From NCBI GenBank assembly GCA_030044375.1, contig JASHVX010000113.1:1-5931 (forward strand): a stretch of DNA of 5,931 bases. The letters are read 5' to 3'. This document shows, one piece after another, positions 1 to 5,660 of the stretch. Made by a program: the position numbers and the translations under genes. This stretch comes from Nitrososphaerales archaeon (GTDB lineage: Archaea > Thermoproteota > Nitrososphaeria > Nitrososphaerales > Gagatemarchaeaceae). Position 1 is the stretch's first letter. Every line of letters starts with the position of its first letter. The notes below the pieces were generated by a model, which ran no database searches, had not been told where the DNA came from, and worked only from the letters and a program-made list of their open reading frames with translations.

Positions 1-195
1 GGGATGTACCAGGTCAACCTCGAGTCGCTGAAGGACGCCAAGACGTCCTTGAAGGTGCTCCACCCATTGCCGAGGGTGGACGAGCTGGCATCGGAGCTCG
101 ACGCGACCAACTACGCGGACTACTTCGTGCAGGCGGCCGCGGGCCTGCCGCTGAGGATGGCGCTCATGAACCTGATACTCGGAGGCGCCGCCTGA
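1..195 (+). CDS. pyrB: Aspartate carbamoyltransferase catalytic subunit, C-terminal end (partial)
   Basis: This is the last 64 residues of the catalytic subunit of aspartate carbamoyltransferase, which joins carbamoyl phosphate and aspartate in the second step of cytosolic UMP synthesis. The reading frame is open from base 1, so the gene begins before the window; the ATG at base 4 is internal. The recognisable block is [11 protein letters not shown], the conserved HPLPR segment near the active site in this family, followed by the family's closing helix pattern ([23 protein letters not shown]). The carbamoyl-phosphate binding half lies outside the window. The TGA stop sits one base before the pyrI ATG, so the two subunits are almost certainly co-transcribed and probably translationally coupled. 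The identification is firm because the tail matches the family and the next gene is its regulatory partner. Confidence 0.95.
   Translation, partial: GMYQVNLESLKDAKTSLKVLHPLPRVDELASELDATNYADYFVQAAAGLPLRMALMNLILGGAA
181..185 (+). promoter_or_regulatory. Shine-Dalgarno site for pyrI inside the pyrB 3' end
   Basis: GGAGG lies within the last codons of pyrB, 11 bases before the ATG at 197. The spacing is slightly long. A second purine run, GGGGAG at 215-220, stands only 3 bases before the next in-frame ATG at 224, so the true pyrI start could be either one. Confidence 0.5.
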
Positions 196-196
196 C

Positions 197-688
197 ATGG
201 CCGAGAAGTCGGTCGGGGAGAACATGCTCGTGAGGAAGATCGAAGAGGGTACTGTCATCGACCACATCCCGGACTGGAAGGCTGAGACCGTGGAGAAGGT
301 GCTCAGGCTCGACAGGCTCGCGAGGATGCAAGCCGACACCTCGGTCGCCATACTCCAGAACGTCAAGAGCGGCAGCCTCGGGAGGAAGGACATCGTCAAG
401 ATAGACAGATGGCTCGTCGACGAGAAGGACGCGGACATCCTTTGCCTGATCTTCCCCAAGATAACCATCAACTACGTGAACGACTGGAAGGCGGCCAAGT
501 ACAAGCCGAAGGTCCCGGACGTCATCGAAGGCAGGATAAGGTGCCCGGAGCTTCTCTGCATCACGAATGCCGAGAGGGAGCCGGTCGTGCCTCGGTTCCT
601 CACGCTCAAGCGCGACAGGATGCTCCAGTGCTACTACTGCGACTCGCTGCTGGAGTTCGACGCCGTCCCTGACCATGTAAGGTCATAG
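197..688 (+). CDS. pyrI: Aspartate carbamoyltransferase regulatory subunit
   Basis: PyrI binds nucleotide effectors and assembles with PyrB trimers into the allosteric holoenzyme in the cytosol. The 163-residue length fits the family (about 150-160). The N-terminal effector-binding domain begins with the typical KIEEGTVIDHIP (residues 14-25). Residues 83-94 (CLIFPKITINYV) match the hinge into the second domain. The C-terminal zinc ribbon has its four ligands, Cys116, Cys121 (CPELLC), Cys145 and Cys148 (CYYC), so zinc binding and contact with PyrB should be intact. The start at 197 lies one base after the pyrB stop; Met10 at 224 is an alternative that would remove nine extra N-terminal residues not needed for the domain. 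The TAG stop is 5 bases before pyrC. Whether CTP inhibits or ATP activates this enzyme cannot be read from the sequence. Confidence 0.96.
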   Translation: MAEKSVGENMLVRKIEEGTVIDHIPDWKAETVEKVLRLDRLARMQADTSVAILQNVKSGSLGRKDIVKIDRWLVDEKDADILCLIFPKITINYVNDWKAAKYKPKVPDVIEGRIRCPELLCITNAEREPVVPRFLTLKRDRMLQCYYCDSLLEFDAVPDHVRS

Positions 689-693
689 CTCTC

Positions 694-1950
694 ATGCGGC
701 ACGACTTGGTGGTCGCGGGCAAGGTCGTGACCCGCTCCGGGCTGAGCGAAGCTGAGATAGGTATCAGCGAAGGCAGGATCGCAGAGGTAAGGAAGCAGGG
801 CCTGGCCGGAGAGAGGACCATCAGGGCCGGCAGAGCGGTCATATTTCCTGGGTTCATCGACATTCATGTGCACATGCGCGAACCGGGCTGGGAGCGCAAG
901 GAAGACTTTCGGACGGGGAGCGAAGCCGCCCTCCACGGCGGGGTCACCGCAGTCGCAGACATGCCAAACAACCCCAGGCCTATCATCGACTCGGCCGCGG
1001 CGAAGGAGAAGTCGGCAATGGCCAAACGCAAGTCGCTCGTTGACGTCAAGATATACGGAGGGGTCGTCGCGGAGAACCTCCGCCGCATCGGCGCCATGTC
1101 CCCTCTGGTCGTAGGGTACAAGGCCTATCTTGCCAAGAGCACCGGCGGGCTGGTGCTGCCGGACGGGATGCTCGCCGAGGCGCTCAGGCTCGCAGCCGAG
1201 GCCGCCAGGCCGTTGAGCATGCACTGCGAGGACCAGGCCGTAATAGACGCTAGCTCCGGCGGCCGGAGCGGCTCCGACGAGCGACCGCCGTCGGCAGAGG
1301 TCGCATCGGTGAATAAGGCCGTCAGCGCGCTGAGGAAGGTTCCTCAAGCGACAGGAAACGTCTGCCACGCATCCACCGGCGAGACGGTGGCGCTCGTGCA
1401 GTCGGCGAGGGCCGGGGGCCTCCATCTCGAGTGCGAGGCGGCGCTCCATCACCTCTACTTCAACAGGAGTGCGGCCCAGAAGAACCGCCTGCTCAAGACC
1501 AACCCTCCCCTGAGGGCCGAGTCTGACAGGATGGCGCTGCTCGAGGGCCTCAAGGAGGGAAAGGTGTCGTTCCTCGTGACCGACCACGCGCCGCACCTGC
1601 TCGAGGAGAAGGAGACCGAGGGAGCGAGCGGAGTCCCTGGCCTCGACGACTACGCCCACGTGGTCACCTGGCTCATCGCGAAGGGAGGCGTGGCGCCTGA
1701 GTCCATAGCGAAGACCGCTGCAGAGAACCCCGCCAGGTTCCTCGGGCTCCAAGACAGGGGCGAGGTCGCGGTCGGGAAGGTGGCTGACCTCTCTATCCTC
1801 GACCTCAAGGCTCCGGAGACGGTCAGGGCGGACGAGCTGCGGACCAAGTGCGGTTGGTCGCCGTACGAGGGAAGAGAGTTCCCGGGGAGGGCGCGGTGGA
1901 CCATCGTGGGCGGGCGCGAGCTCCTGTCAGACGGCGAGCTCGCGGCCTAG
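694..1950 (+). CDS. pyrC: Dihydroorotase
   Basis: Dihydroorotase is a cytosolic amidohydrolase-superfamily metalloenzyme that cyclises carbamoyl-aspartate to dihydroorotate, the third step of UMP synthesis. The 418-residue protein carries the family signature GFIDIHVHMREPG (residues 53-65), giving metal ligands His58 and His60 and the substrate-carboxylate arginine Arg62, then DMPNN (89-93). Lys143 in GYKAYLAKST sits where the carboxylated bridging lysine is expected. His177 (HCED), His225 (CHASTGE) and Asp297 (TDHAPH) complete the metal and catalytic set. KTNPPLR (268-274) is another conserved dihydroorotase block. The complete set separates it from metal-free pseudo-dihydroorotases found beside some PyrB proteins. 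Allantoinase and hydantoinase are close relatives, but the HVHMREPG and TNPPLR blocks and the pyrBI context favour PyrC. The ATG is 5 bases after pyrI, with only a weak AGGT at 680-683 ahead of it. Confidence 0.96.
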   Translation: MRHDLVVAGKVVTRSGLSEAEIGISEGRIAEVRKQGLAGERTIRAGRAVIFPGFIDIHVHMREPGWERKEDFRTGSEAALHGGVTAVADMPNNPRPIIDSAAAKEKSAMAKRKSLVDVKIYGGVVAENLRRIGAMSPLVVGYKAYLAKSTGGLVLPDGMLAEALRLAAEAARPLSMHCEDQAVIDASSGGRSGSDERPPSAEVASVNKAVSALRKVPQATGNVCHASTGETVALVQSARAGGLHLECEAALHHLYFNRSAAQKNRLLKTNPPLRAESDRMALLEGLKEGKVSFLVTDHAPHLLEEKETEGASGVPGLDDYAHVVTWLIAKGGVAPESIAKTAAENPARFLGLQDRGEVAVGKVADLSILDLKAPETVRADELRTKCGWSPYEGREFPGRARWTIVGGRELLSDGELAA

Positions 1951-1971
1951 CGCGTCGGACCTGGCAGAGCT

Positions 1972-2349
1972 TCAGGGCTTCTGCATCGACTGAGGCTGGG
2001 CGGCCGCGGCGGTGCTGCGCGTCTTTCCTGCGTATGTGAAGACGACGATGAGGATGACCACCGCCACTAGGACGAGGCCTATCGTGTATCCCGCGGGGAT
2101 GTACGGGAAGAGCGAAAGCAGCGCGAGGACCACTCCCCAGCCCGTGTAGTATCCCCGGTCCTTCACCTCGACGAAGAGCAACCCGCAGGCGACCGTCCAG
2201 AGGCCCTCCAAGAGGAGGAACAGGCCCACGGCGTCGAGCCCCTTCAGGACGCCGAACGAGTAGACCGCCGCCGTCAGCAGCAAGGCGATCACGGTGCCGA
2301 CCCCCCACCCGATCCTGCTTCGCATGCGCGTGCCGCCGCGCTCACTCAC
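1972..2349 (-). CDS. Small four-helix membrane protein, unknown function
   Basis: I do not recognise this 125-residue protein. It shows four hydrophobic segments at about residues 14-34, 39-60, 68-83 and 86-106, with short charged loops (VKDRGYY at 62-68) and a polar, alanine- and glutamine-rich tail (STAAAAQPQSMQKP). The basic N-terminus (RMRSR) suggests it faces the cytoplasm. No catalytic or metal-binding motif is visible. The GTG start at 2349 is supported by GGGAGG 8 bases upstream; an internal ATG at residue 9 is the alternative. It begins 21 bases after the amidase stop on the same strand, so it is probably the last gene of the thioesterase-amidase unit. It ends 21 bases from pyrC, tail-to-tail. 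That it is a real gene is supported by the ribosome site and the coherent helix pattern; any role is unknown. Confidence 0.75.
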   Translation of the reverse strand: MSERGGTRMRSRIGWGVGTVIALLLTAAVYSFGVLKGLDAVGLFLLLEGLWTVACGLLFVEVKDRGYYTGWGVVLALLSLFPYIPAGYTIGLVLVAVVILIVVFTYAGKTRSTAAAAQPQSMQKP

Positions 2350-2357
2350 TAATAATT

Positions 2358-2363
2358 CCTCCC
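2358..2363 (-). promoter_or_regulatory. Shine-Dalgarno site deciding the GTG start of the small membrane protein
   Basis: On the - strand this reads GGGAGG, followed by the 8-base spacer AATTATTA and a GTG at 2349. It is one of the clearest ribosome sites in the window and supports the GTG rather than the ATG eight codons further in. It lies in the 21-base gap after the amidase stop, so the gene can be translated from an amidase-containing transcript. Confidence 0.7.
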
Positions 2364-2370
2364 GAGCCTG

Positions 2371-3759
2371 CTAGGCGGCCGAGGCAGGTTGGGCGTACGG
2401 CCCGCGATGCCTCTCGTAGGCGTCAGCTGCCGTCAGAAGGGTGGGCTCGTCGAACGGCCTTGCGACCAGCTGGGCGCCGACCGGGAGCCCCTTGGAGAAG
2501 CCGGCTGGGACCGTGACCGCGGGGAAGCCCACCACGTTGAACGGCAGCGTCAGGCGGTTCAGCGCCGAGTAGACTTCGGTCCTCTTCCCTTCGATCTCCA
2601 CGGTGTCCTGGCCGATTTCAGGGGCAGGTATAGAGGTGGTCGGGACGGCCATTACGTCCACGTCCTTCATCGAGGCGGCGAACCTCTCCATCAGCAGGGG
2701 GCGGGAGTTCTGCGCGTTGACGTACTCCACAGCTGAAACGTCCTTTCCGAGCTCGAGGCTCTTCCTCACGTCTTCCCCGTACAGGCGGGCTGAGCTCGTC
2801 AGCCATCTCAGATGGAAGGCGGTCGCCTCGGCCCGCCTTATCGGGAGCCATGCGGCGTATGCCTCCCTCGCGCCGTCGAACTCCACCTCCTTCCGGCTCC
2901 AGCCCATGGCGTCCAGCTCGCCGAGGAAGTGCTCGAAGACCTTGGCCACGCCTGGGTCGAGAAGGTCGTGGAAGTAGTCCTTGGGGACGCCCACCCGGAG
3001 CGGTCCTGTCTGGCTCTTCATGCCCGAGAGGTAGTCGGGGACGTCCACGCCCGACGTGGTCACGTCCTCCGCTTCATGGCCGGCGAGCACTTGGAGGAGC
3101 GCTGCTGCGTCCCACGCGCAGGAGGTCAGCGTCCCTACGGTGTCGAAGGACGACGCGAGGGGGATGACGCCGAGCCTGCTGACGCGCCCATAGGTCGGCT
3201 TGAGGCCGACAGCTCCGCACAGCGAAGCCGGAATCCTGACTGACCCTGCCGTGTCGGTCCCGAGCGCGGCGGTCGCCATCCCCAGGACCACGGCTGCGGC
3301 GGACCCTCCGCTCGACCCGCCCGCCACCCTTGCCTCGTCCCAGGGGTTTCTGACAGCCCCGTAGTGCGGGTTGACGCTTGTCACGCCGGCGGCGAACTCG
3401 TGGAGGTTGGTCGTCCCGATGATGACGGCTCCGGCCTCCTTCAGCCTCCTCACCGCGCTCGAGTCGTAAGGGGCGACGTTGTTGGCGAGTATCTTCGAGC
3501 CTGCGGTGCACTTCACTCCTTTGATGTATAGCAGGTCCTTGACGGCCACCGGCACCCCGTCGAGGGGGCCGATCGGTCTCCCTTCTTTGAACCGCGCCTC
3601 CGACTCCGCCGCCTGCGACAGGGAGTCTCGAAGCACGGTGATGAAGCAGTCGAACTTTGGGTTGAGGCGCTCTATGCGCTTCAGGAGTCTCTCTGTGACC
3701 GACAGCGGGGAGTCAGACCCTCGGCGGAAGCCTTCGGAGAGGCTTCTGATGGAGCTCAC
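2371..3759 (-). CDS. Amidase-signature family hydrolase (GatA-like amidase)
   Basis: This 462-residue enzyme belongs to the amidase signature family, cytosolic serine hydrolases that cleave carboxamides with a Ser-cisSer-Lys triad. The triad is visible: Lys74 in VPVAVKDLL, Ser149 in VAGGSSGGSAAA, and nucleophile Ser173 in GTDTAGSVRIPAS; their spacing of 75 and 24 residues equals that of GatA. Length is normal for the family. It is probably not the tRNA amidotransferase subunit GatA: GatA normally reads GGSIRQPA where this reads AGSVRIPA, the PLASSFDTVG segment is of the general-amidase type, and no gatB or gatC lies nearby. A wider-specificity amidase or amide/ureide hydrolase is more likely; the substrate cannot be told. 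The GTG at 3759 is the only usable start before an in-frame stop at 3805, and no clear ribosome site precedes it. It follows the thioesterase by 45 bases and precedes the small membrane protein by 21. Confidence 0.88.
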   Translation of the reverse strand: MSSIRSLSEGFRRGSDSPLSVTERLLKRIERLNPKFDCFITVLRDSLSQAAESEARFKEGRPIGPLDGVPVAVKDLLYIKGVKCTAGSKILANNVAPYDSSAVRRLKEAGAVIIGTTNLHEFAAGVTSVNPHYGAVRNPWDEARVAGGSSGGSAAAVVLGMATAALGTDTAGSVRIPASLCGAVGLKPTYGRVSRLGVIPLASSFDTVGTLTSCAWDAAALLQVLAGHEAEDVTTSGVDVPDYLSGMKSQTGPLRVGVPKDYFHDLLDPGVAKVFEHFLGELDAMGWSRKEVEFDGAREAYAAWLPIRRAEATAFHLRWLTSSARLYGEDVRKSLELGKDVSAVEYVNAQNSRPLLMERFAASMKDVDVMAVPTTSIPAPEIGQDTVEIEGKRTEVYSALNRLTLPFNVVGFPAVTVPAGFSKGLPVGAQLVARPFDEPTLLTAADAYERHRGPYAQPASAA

Positions 3760-3804
3760 GCGCGGACGCCCGCGCCCGGCCGCCCTTATGAGTCTGAGCC
3801 GTGG

Positions 3805-4275
3805 CTATTGCCACCTGTGATAGGCGGGGTGAGTTTCCTTCACGGCCACGAAGGTCCCCGACATGGTGGCGGTCTTCTTCTCGTCTGCCACCACCTCGCC
3901 CTCCACGATGACCTTGTCCCCTTCGACATTGTCGGGCCAGGCCCTGATACGCCAAGGCCTGTCCACAGGTGTAGGTCTGAGGAACTTCACAGTGTACTCG
4001 GCTGTGACCGTGCCGGGCGGCGAGGCGAGGCCTCTGGACATCATCAAGGTGTACGCGGCGGTCCAGTTCCCGTGGCAGTCCAGGAGCACAGACACGATTC
4101 CTCCGCTGGCGAAGTTGGCGAACGCGATGTGATTTGGTCCGGGCGCCCACTCGGCCACGAGCGAGTCCCCCTCTGGGAAGCTCCTGATGTGGAGGCCCTC
4201 CGGATTCTTCGGCCCGCATCCGAAACAGGCGCTGTTCGGAGCGTATCTTTCCTGGAGGCTTCGCGAGCCGGCCAT
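3805..4275 (-). CDS. PaaI-like hotdog-fold thioesterase
   Basis: This 156-residue protein resembles PaaI-type acyl-CoA thioesterases, small hotdog-fold enzymes that hydrolyse acyl-thioesters and usually act as dimers or tetramers. It opens with the CFGCGPKNPEGLHIRSF block (residues 17-33) typical of a PaaI subgroup. The central helix segment is ASGGIVSVLLDCHGNWTAA (56-74), and later strands appear as AEYTVKFLRPTPVDRP (92-107) and KVIVEGEVVADEKKTATMSGTFVAV (121-145). The usual HGG is SGG here; Asp66 and His68 in LLDCHG are the likely active-site residues, which is inferred, not proven. Cys17 and Cys20 form a CxxC but with no second pair nearby. The ATG at 4275 has no clear ribosome site, so a leaderless message is possible. 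The amidase lies 45 bases downstream in the same frame. The thioester substrate is unknown. Confidence 0.85.
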   Translation of the reverse strand: MAGSRSLQERYAPNSACFGCGPKNPEGLHIRSFPEGDSLVAEWAPGPNHIAFANFASGGIVSVLLDCHGNWTAAYTLMMSRGLASPPGTVTAEYTVKFLRPTPVDRPWRIRAWPDNVEGDKVIVEGEVVADEKKTATMSGTFVAVKETHPAYHRWQ

Positions 4276-4387
4276 GTCTTGTCTGCTGTCAGGTATCTGG
4301 ATTGCCGCATGATAACGGTTGTGCGCGTTGCTGCGCGTGCGTGCAGTCAGAGTTCCTTGGACTCGGCCAAAGCTGCTGGGTGCGGAG

Positions 4388-4834
4388 TCACGGCATACGA
4401 GGTGGTTCCGCTGTCAGCTGCCTCATCGCTGAGTCGCGGTTCCTCAAGGACCAGAACACCCACGAGAAGGCAACCGCGGCCCCAAACAAGGTCAAGGGGG
4501 TGAAGGGACCAGCCACGGGAGGGTTGAGGCACGTTCCTGTCGGTGGAGGACACGTGGGATTGGCGACCAGATACAACTCATCCACAACGTAAAGGACACC
4601 AACGAACGCGAAGAAGCTGATCTCCCAGATGCTTAGGAGGAATTTCGGATAGTCTCCTGTCACGATCATAAGCATGACGAGTGTCGGGAAGTCGTAGAAT
4701 AGGAAGAAGGGCCCAAAGGATATGGACCAGAGGTTGAACACGAAGACTGCGACCGTAGCGCAAACGAGTGCCCACCGCGCACGGGTCGCACCCTTGCTTA
4801 GCACCAAGTGGGGGGCGACCTCCCTCTGGCTCAT
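4388..4834 (-). CDS. Membrane protein with a two-cysteine loop, unknown function
   Basis: I do not recognise this 148-residue protein. Hydrophobic segments lie at about residues 21-41, 42-59, 66-91 and 112-131, so three to four membrane helices are likely. Aromatic residues are dense (FGPFFLFYDF, 40-49), and acidic residues sit at the edges of helix three (Glu71, Asp85, Glu86). Between helices three and four is a proline-rich loop, TCPPPTGTCLNPP (94-106), with Cys95 and Cys102. The open frame extends upstream to a GTG at 4888, but I chose the ATG at 4834 because GGAGG stands just ahead of it and the extra 18 residues have no ribosome site. Third codon positions look less GC-biased than in pyrC. 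The gene lies 82 bases after the permease stop; a link to the transporter is possible but unproven. Confidence 0.7.
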   Translation of the reverse strand: MSQREVAPHLVLSKGATRARWALVCATVAVFVFNLWSISFGPFFLFYDFPTLVMLMIVTGDYPKFLLSIWEISFFAFVGVLYVVDELYLVANPTCPPPTGTCLNPPVAGPFTPLTLFGAAVAFSWVFWSLRNRDSAMRQLTAEPPRMP

Positions 4835-4837
4835 CGC

Positions 4838-4842
4838 CCTCC
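4838..4842 (-). promoter_or_regulatory. Shine-Dalgarno site for the 148-residue membrane protein
   Basis: On the - strand GAGGAGGG (4844-4837) contains GGAGG at 4842-4838, 3 bases before the ATG at 4834; GAGGAG gives a spacing of 4. The spacing is short but this is the only good purine run near a start codon, and it favours 4834 over the GTG at 4888. Confidence 0.5.
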
Positions 4843-4900
4843 TCGCCAGAGAACTGCAATTGTCAAGCAGAACGACAGCCGTCTGCACAGATGCCGGTAC

Positions 4901-4927
4901 GGGACGTGGGGTCCCTTCAGGGGTCCC
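4901..4927 (-). repeat. GGGACCCC direct repeat and small hairpin at the permease stop codon
   Basis: Read on the - strand, GGGACCCC occurs twice, at 4927-4920 and 4915-4908, with TGAA between the copies; the TGA is the permease stop. Right after the stop, GGGAC (4915-4911) can pair with GTCCC (4905-4901) across a 5-base loop. There is no T-tract behind it, so a terminator role is doubtful. The repeat itself is seen directly; any function is conjecture. Confidence 0.4.
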
Positions 4928-5660
4928 GCCAGTGGCTCAGCCTGATGGCGATCAGGAAGAGGACGCAGCACGAGGCGACGACTACGACCCAGTCGGCGAG
5001 CAGGTTCGAGCTCGAGAGCGAAAGGACGCCTATCGCGTTCTGGGCTATCTCCGCCGCGTAAGTGGCGGGCGAGAGGTAGGCGACGTACCTGATCGGGAGC
5101 GGTATGTATGTGATCGGGTAGTATATCGGGGCTATCGTGGCAAGTATCACTGTAAGGATGCTCACGAACGCCCTGTTCTGCTGTATGTCGGTGCTGAAAG
5201 TAGACAGCATGAAGCCGAGAGCGACTGAGAACGCGAACATCAGCGAGAACACCGCGAAGATGACAACGACCCCCACGAGGCTCGCCCGGATGAACAAGAT
5301 GGAGAGCGCGAGGAGAACAGAGAGCGCAGGGATGGAGTTCGTGAGCGCGGCGATGGCCATCCCGAAGGCGTAGGCGAGTGCGCTCGTCGGCGAACTGACA
5401 AGCATGTCCTGCAGCTTGAAGTCGTTCTTCATGTGGGAGAGGTCGATCTGAAGGCTGATGCCGCTCGATATCATGCTCGTTATCAACGCCCCCTCTATCG
5501 ATATGCTGAGGAGCTGCCCGTGGCTCACCAGCAGTATCAGGACGAGTATGGAGAAGGGCGCTATGACGTTGCTGACCAGGGTTATCGGATAGTTCCTCAT
5601 CTGGTACAGCGCGTCTATGAGCACAGACGCGTAGACCTGACTAAGCTTACTAGTCTTCAC
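4917..5660 (-). CDS. ABC-2 type transporter permease
   Basis: This 247-residue membrane protein is the permease of an export-type ABC transporter of the ABC-2 family. Six hydrophobic segments fit the family: about residues 24-47, 55-73, 94-124, 128-152, 165-186 and 221-241. The segment after helix two (DLSHMKNDFKLQDMLVSSPTS, 73-93) resembles the usual cytoplasmic coupling stretch ending in a conserved S/T-P, and LSPATYAAEIAQNAIG (196-211) matches the typical pre-final-helix region. The GTG at 5660 overlaps the end of the ATPase gene by 11 bases, which points to translational coupling and one shared complex. A G-rich run just upstream is a poor ribosome site, fitting coupling. ABC-2 permeases export drugs, polysaccharides, lipids or peptides; nothing here decides which. 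One copy would be expected to dimerise. Confidence 0.9.
   Translation of the reverse strand: MKTSKLSQVYASVLIDALYQMRNYPITLVSNVIAPFSILVLILLVSHGQLLSISIEGALITSMISSGISLQIDLSHMKNDFKLQDMLVSSPTSALAYAFGMAIAALTNSIPALSVLLALSILFIRASLVGVVVIFAVFSLMFAFSVALGFMLSTFSTDIQQNRAFVSILTVILATIAPIYYPITYIPLPIRYVAYLSPATYAAEIAQNAIGVLSLSSSNLLADWVVVVASCCVLFLIAIRLSHWRDP

Noticed and set aside
634..1752. Long - strand open frame (372 codons) opposite pyrC
   Set aside because: It is a shadow of pyrC in GC-rich sequence: the protein is rich in Arg, Gly, Leu and His without family motifs, while the + strand has full dihydroorotase signatures.
2371..3759. Calling the amidase gatA
   Set aside because: The nucleophile block reads AGSVRIPA instead of the GGSIRQPA usual in GatA, and no gatB or gatC gene is present in the window.
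4276..4387. Possible promoter, tRNA or small RNA gene in the 112-base gap before the thioesterase
   Set aside because: No convincing archaeal TATA box at the expected distance from the ATG, no cloverleaf or T-arm consensus, and only a short CGCG pairing around 4323-4340 with no T-tract.
3808..4503. + strand open frame of 231 codons across the thioesterase and part of the next gene
   Set aside because: It lies opposite a recognised hotdog thioesterase, spans an intergenic gap and shows no domain or ribosome site.
4835..4888. 18-codon N-terminal extension of the 148-residue membrane protein from a GTG at 4888
   Set aside because: No ribosome site precedes 4888, while GGAGG stands before the ATG at 4834.
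4870..4905. Bacterial -35-like TTGACA near 4865 on the - strand
   Set aside because: No matching -10 element at proper spacing, and the window appears archaeal, where this promoter type is not used.
4722..5228. + strand open frame of 168 codons over the membrane gene and permease
   Set aside because: Its translation is charged, low in order and antisense to a clear ABC-2 permease; judged a shadow.
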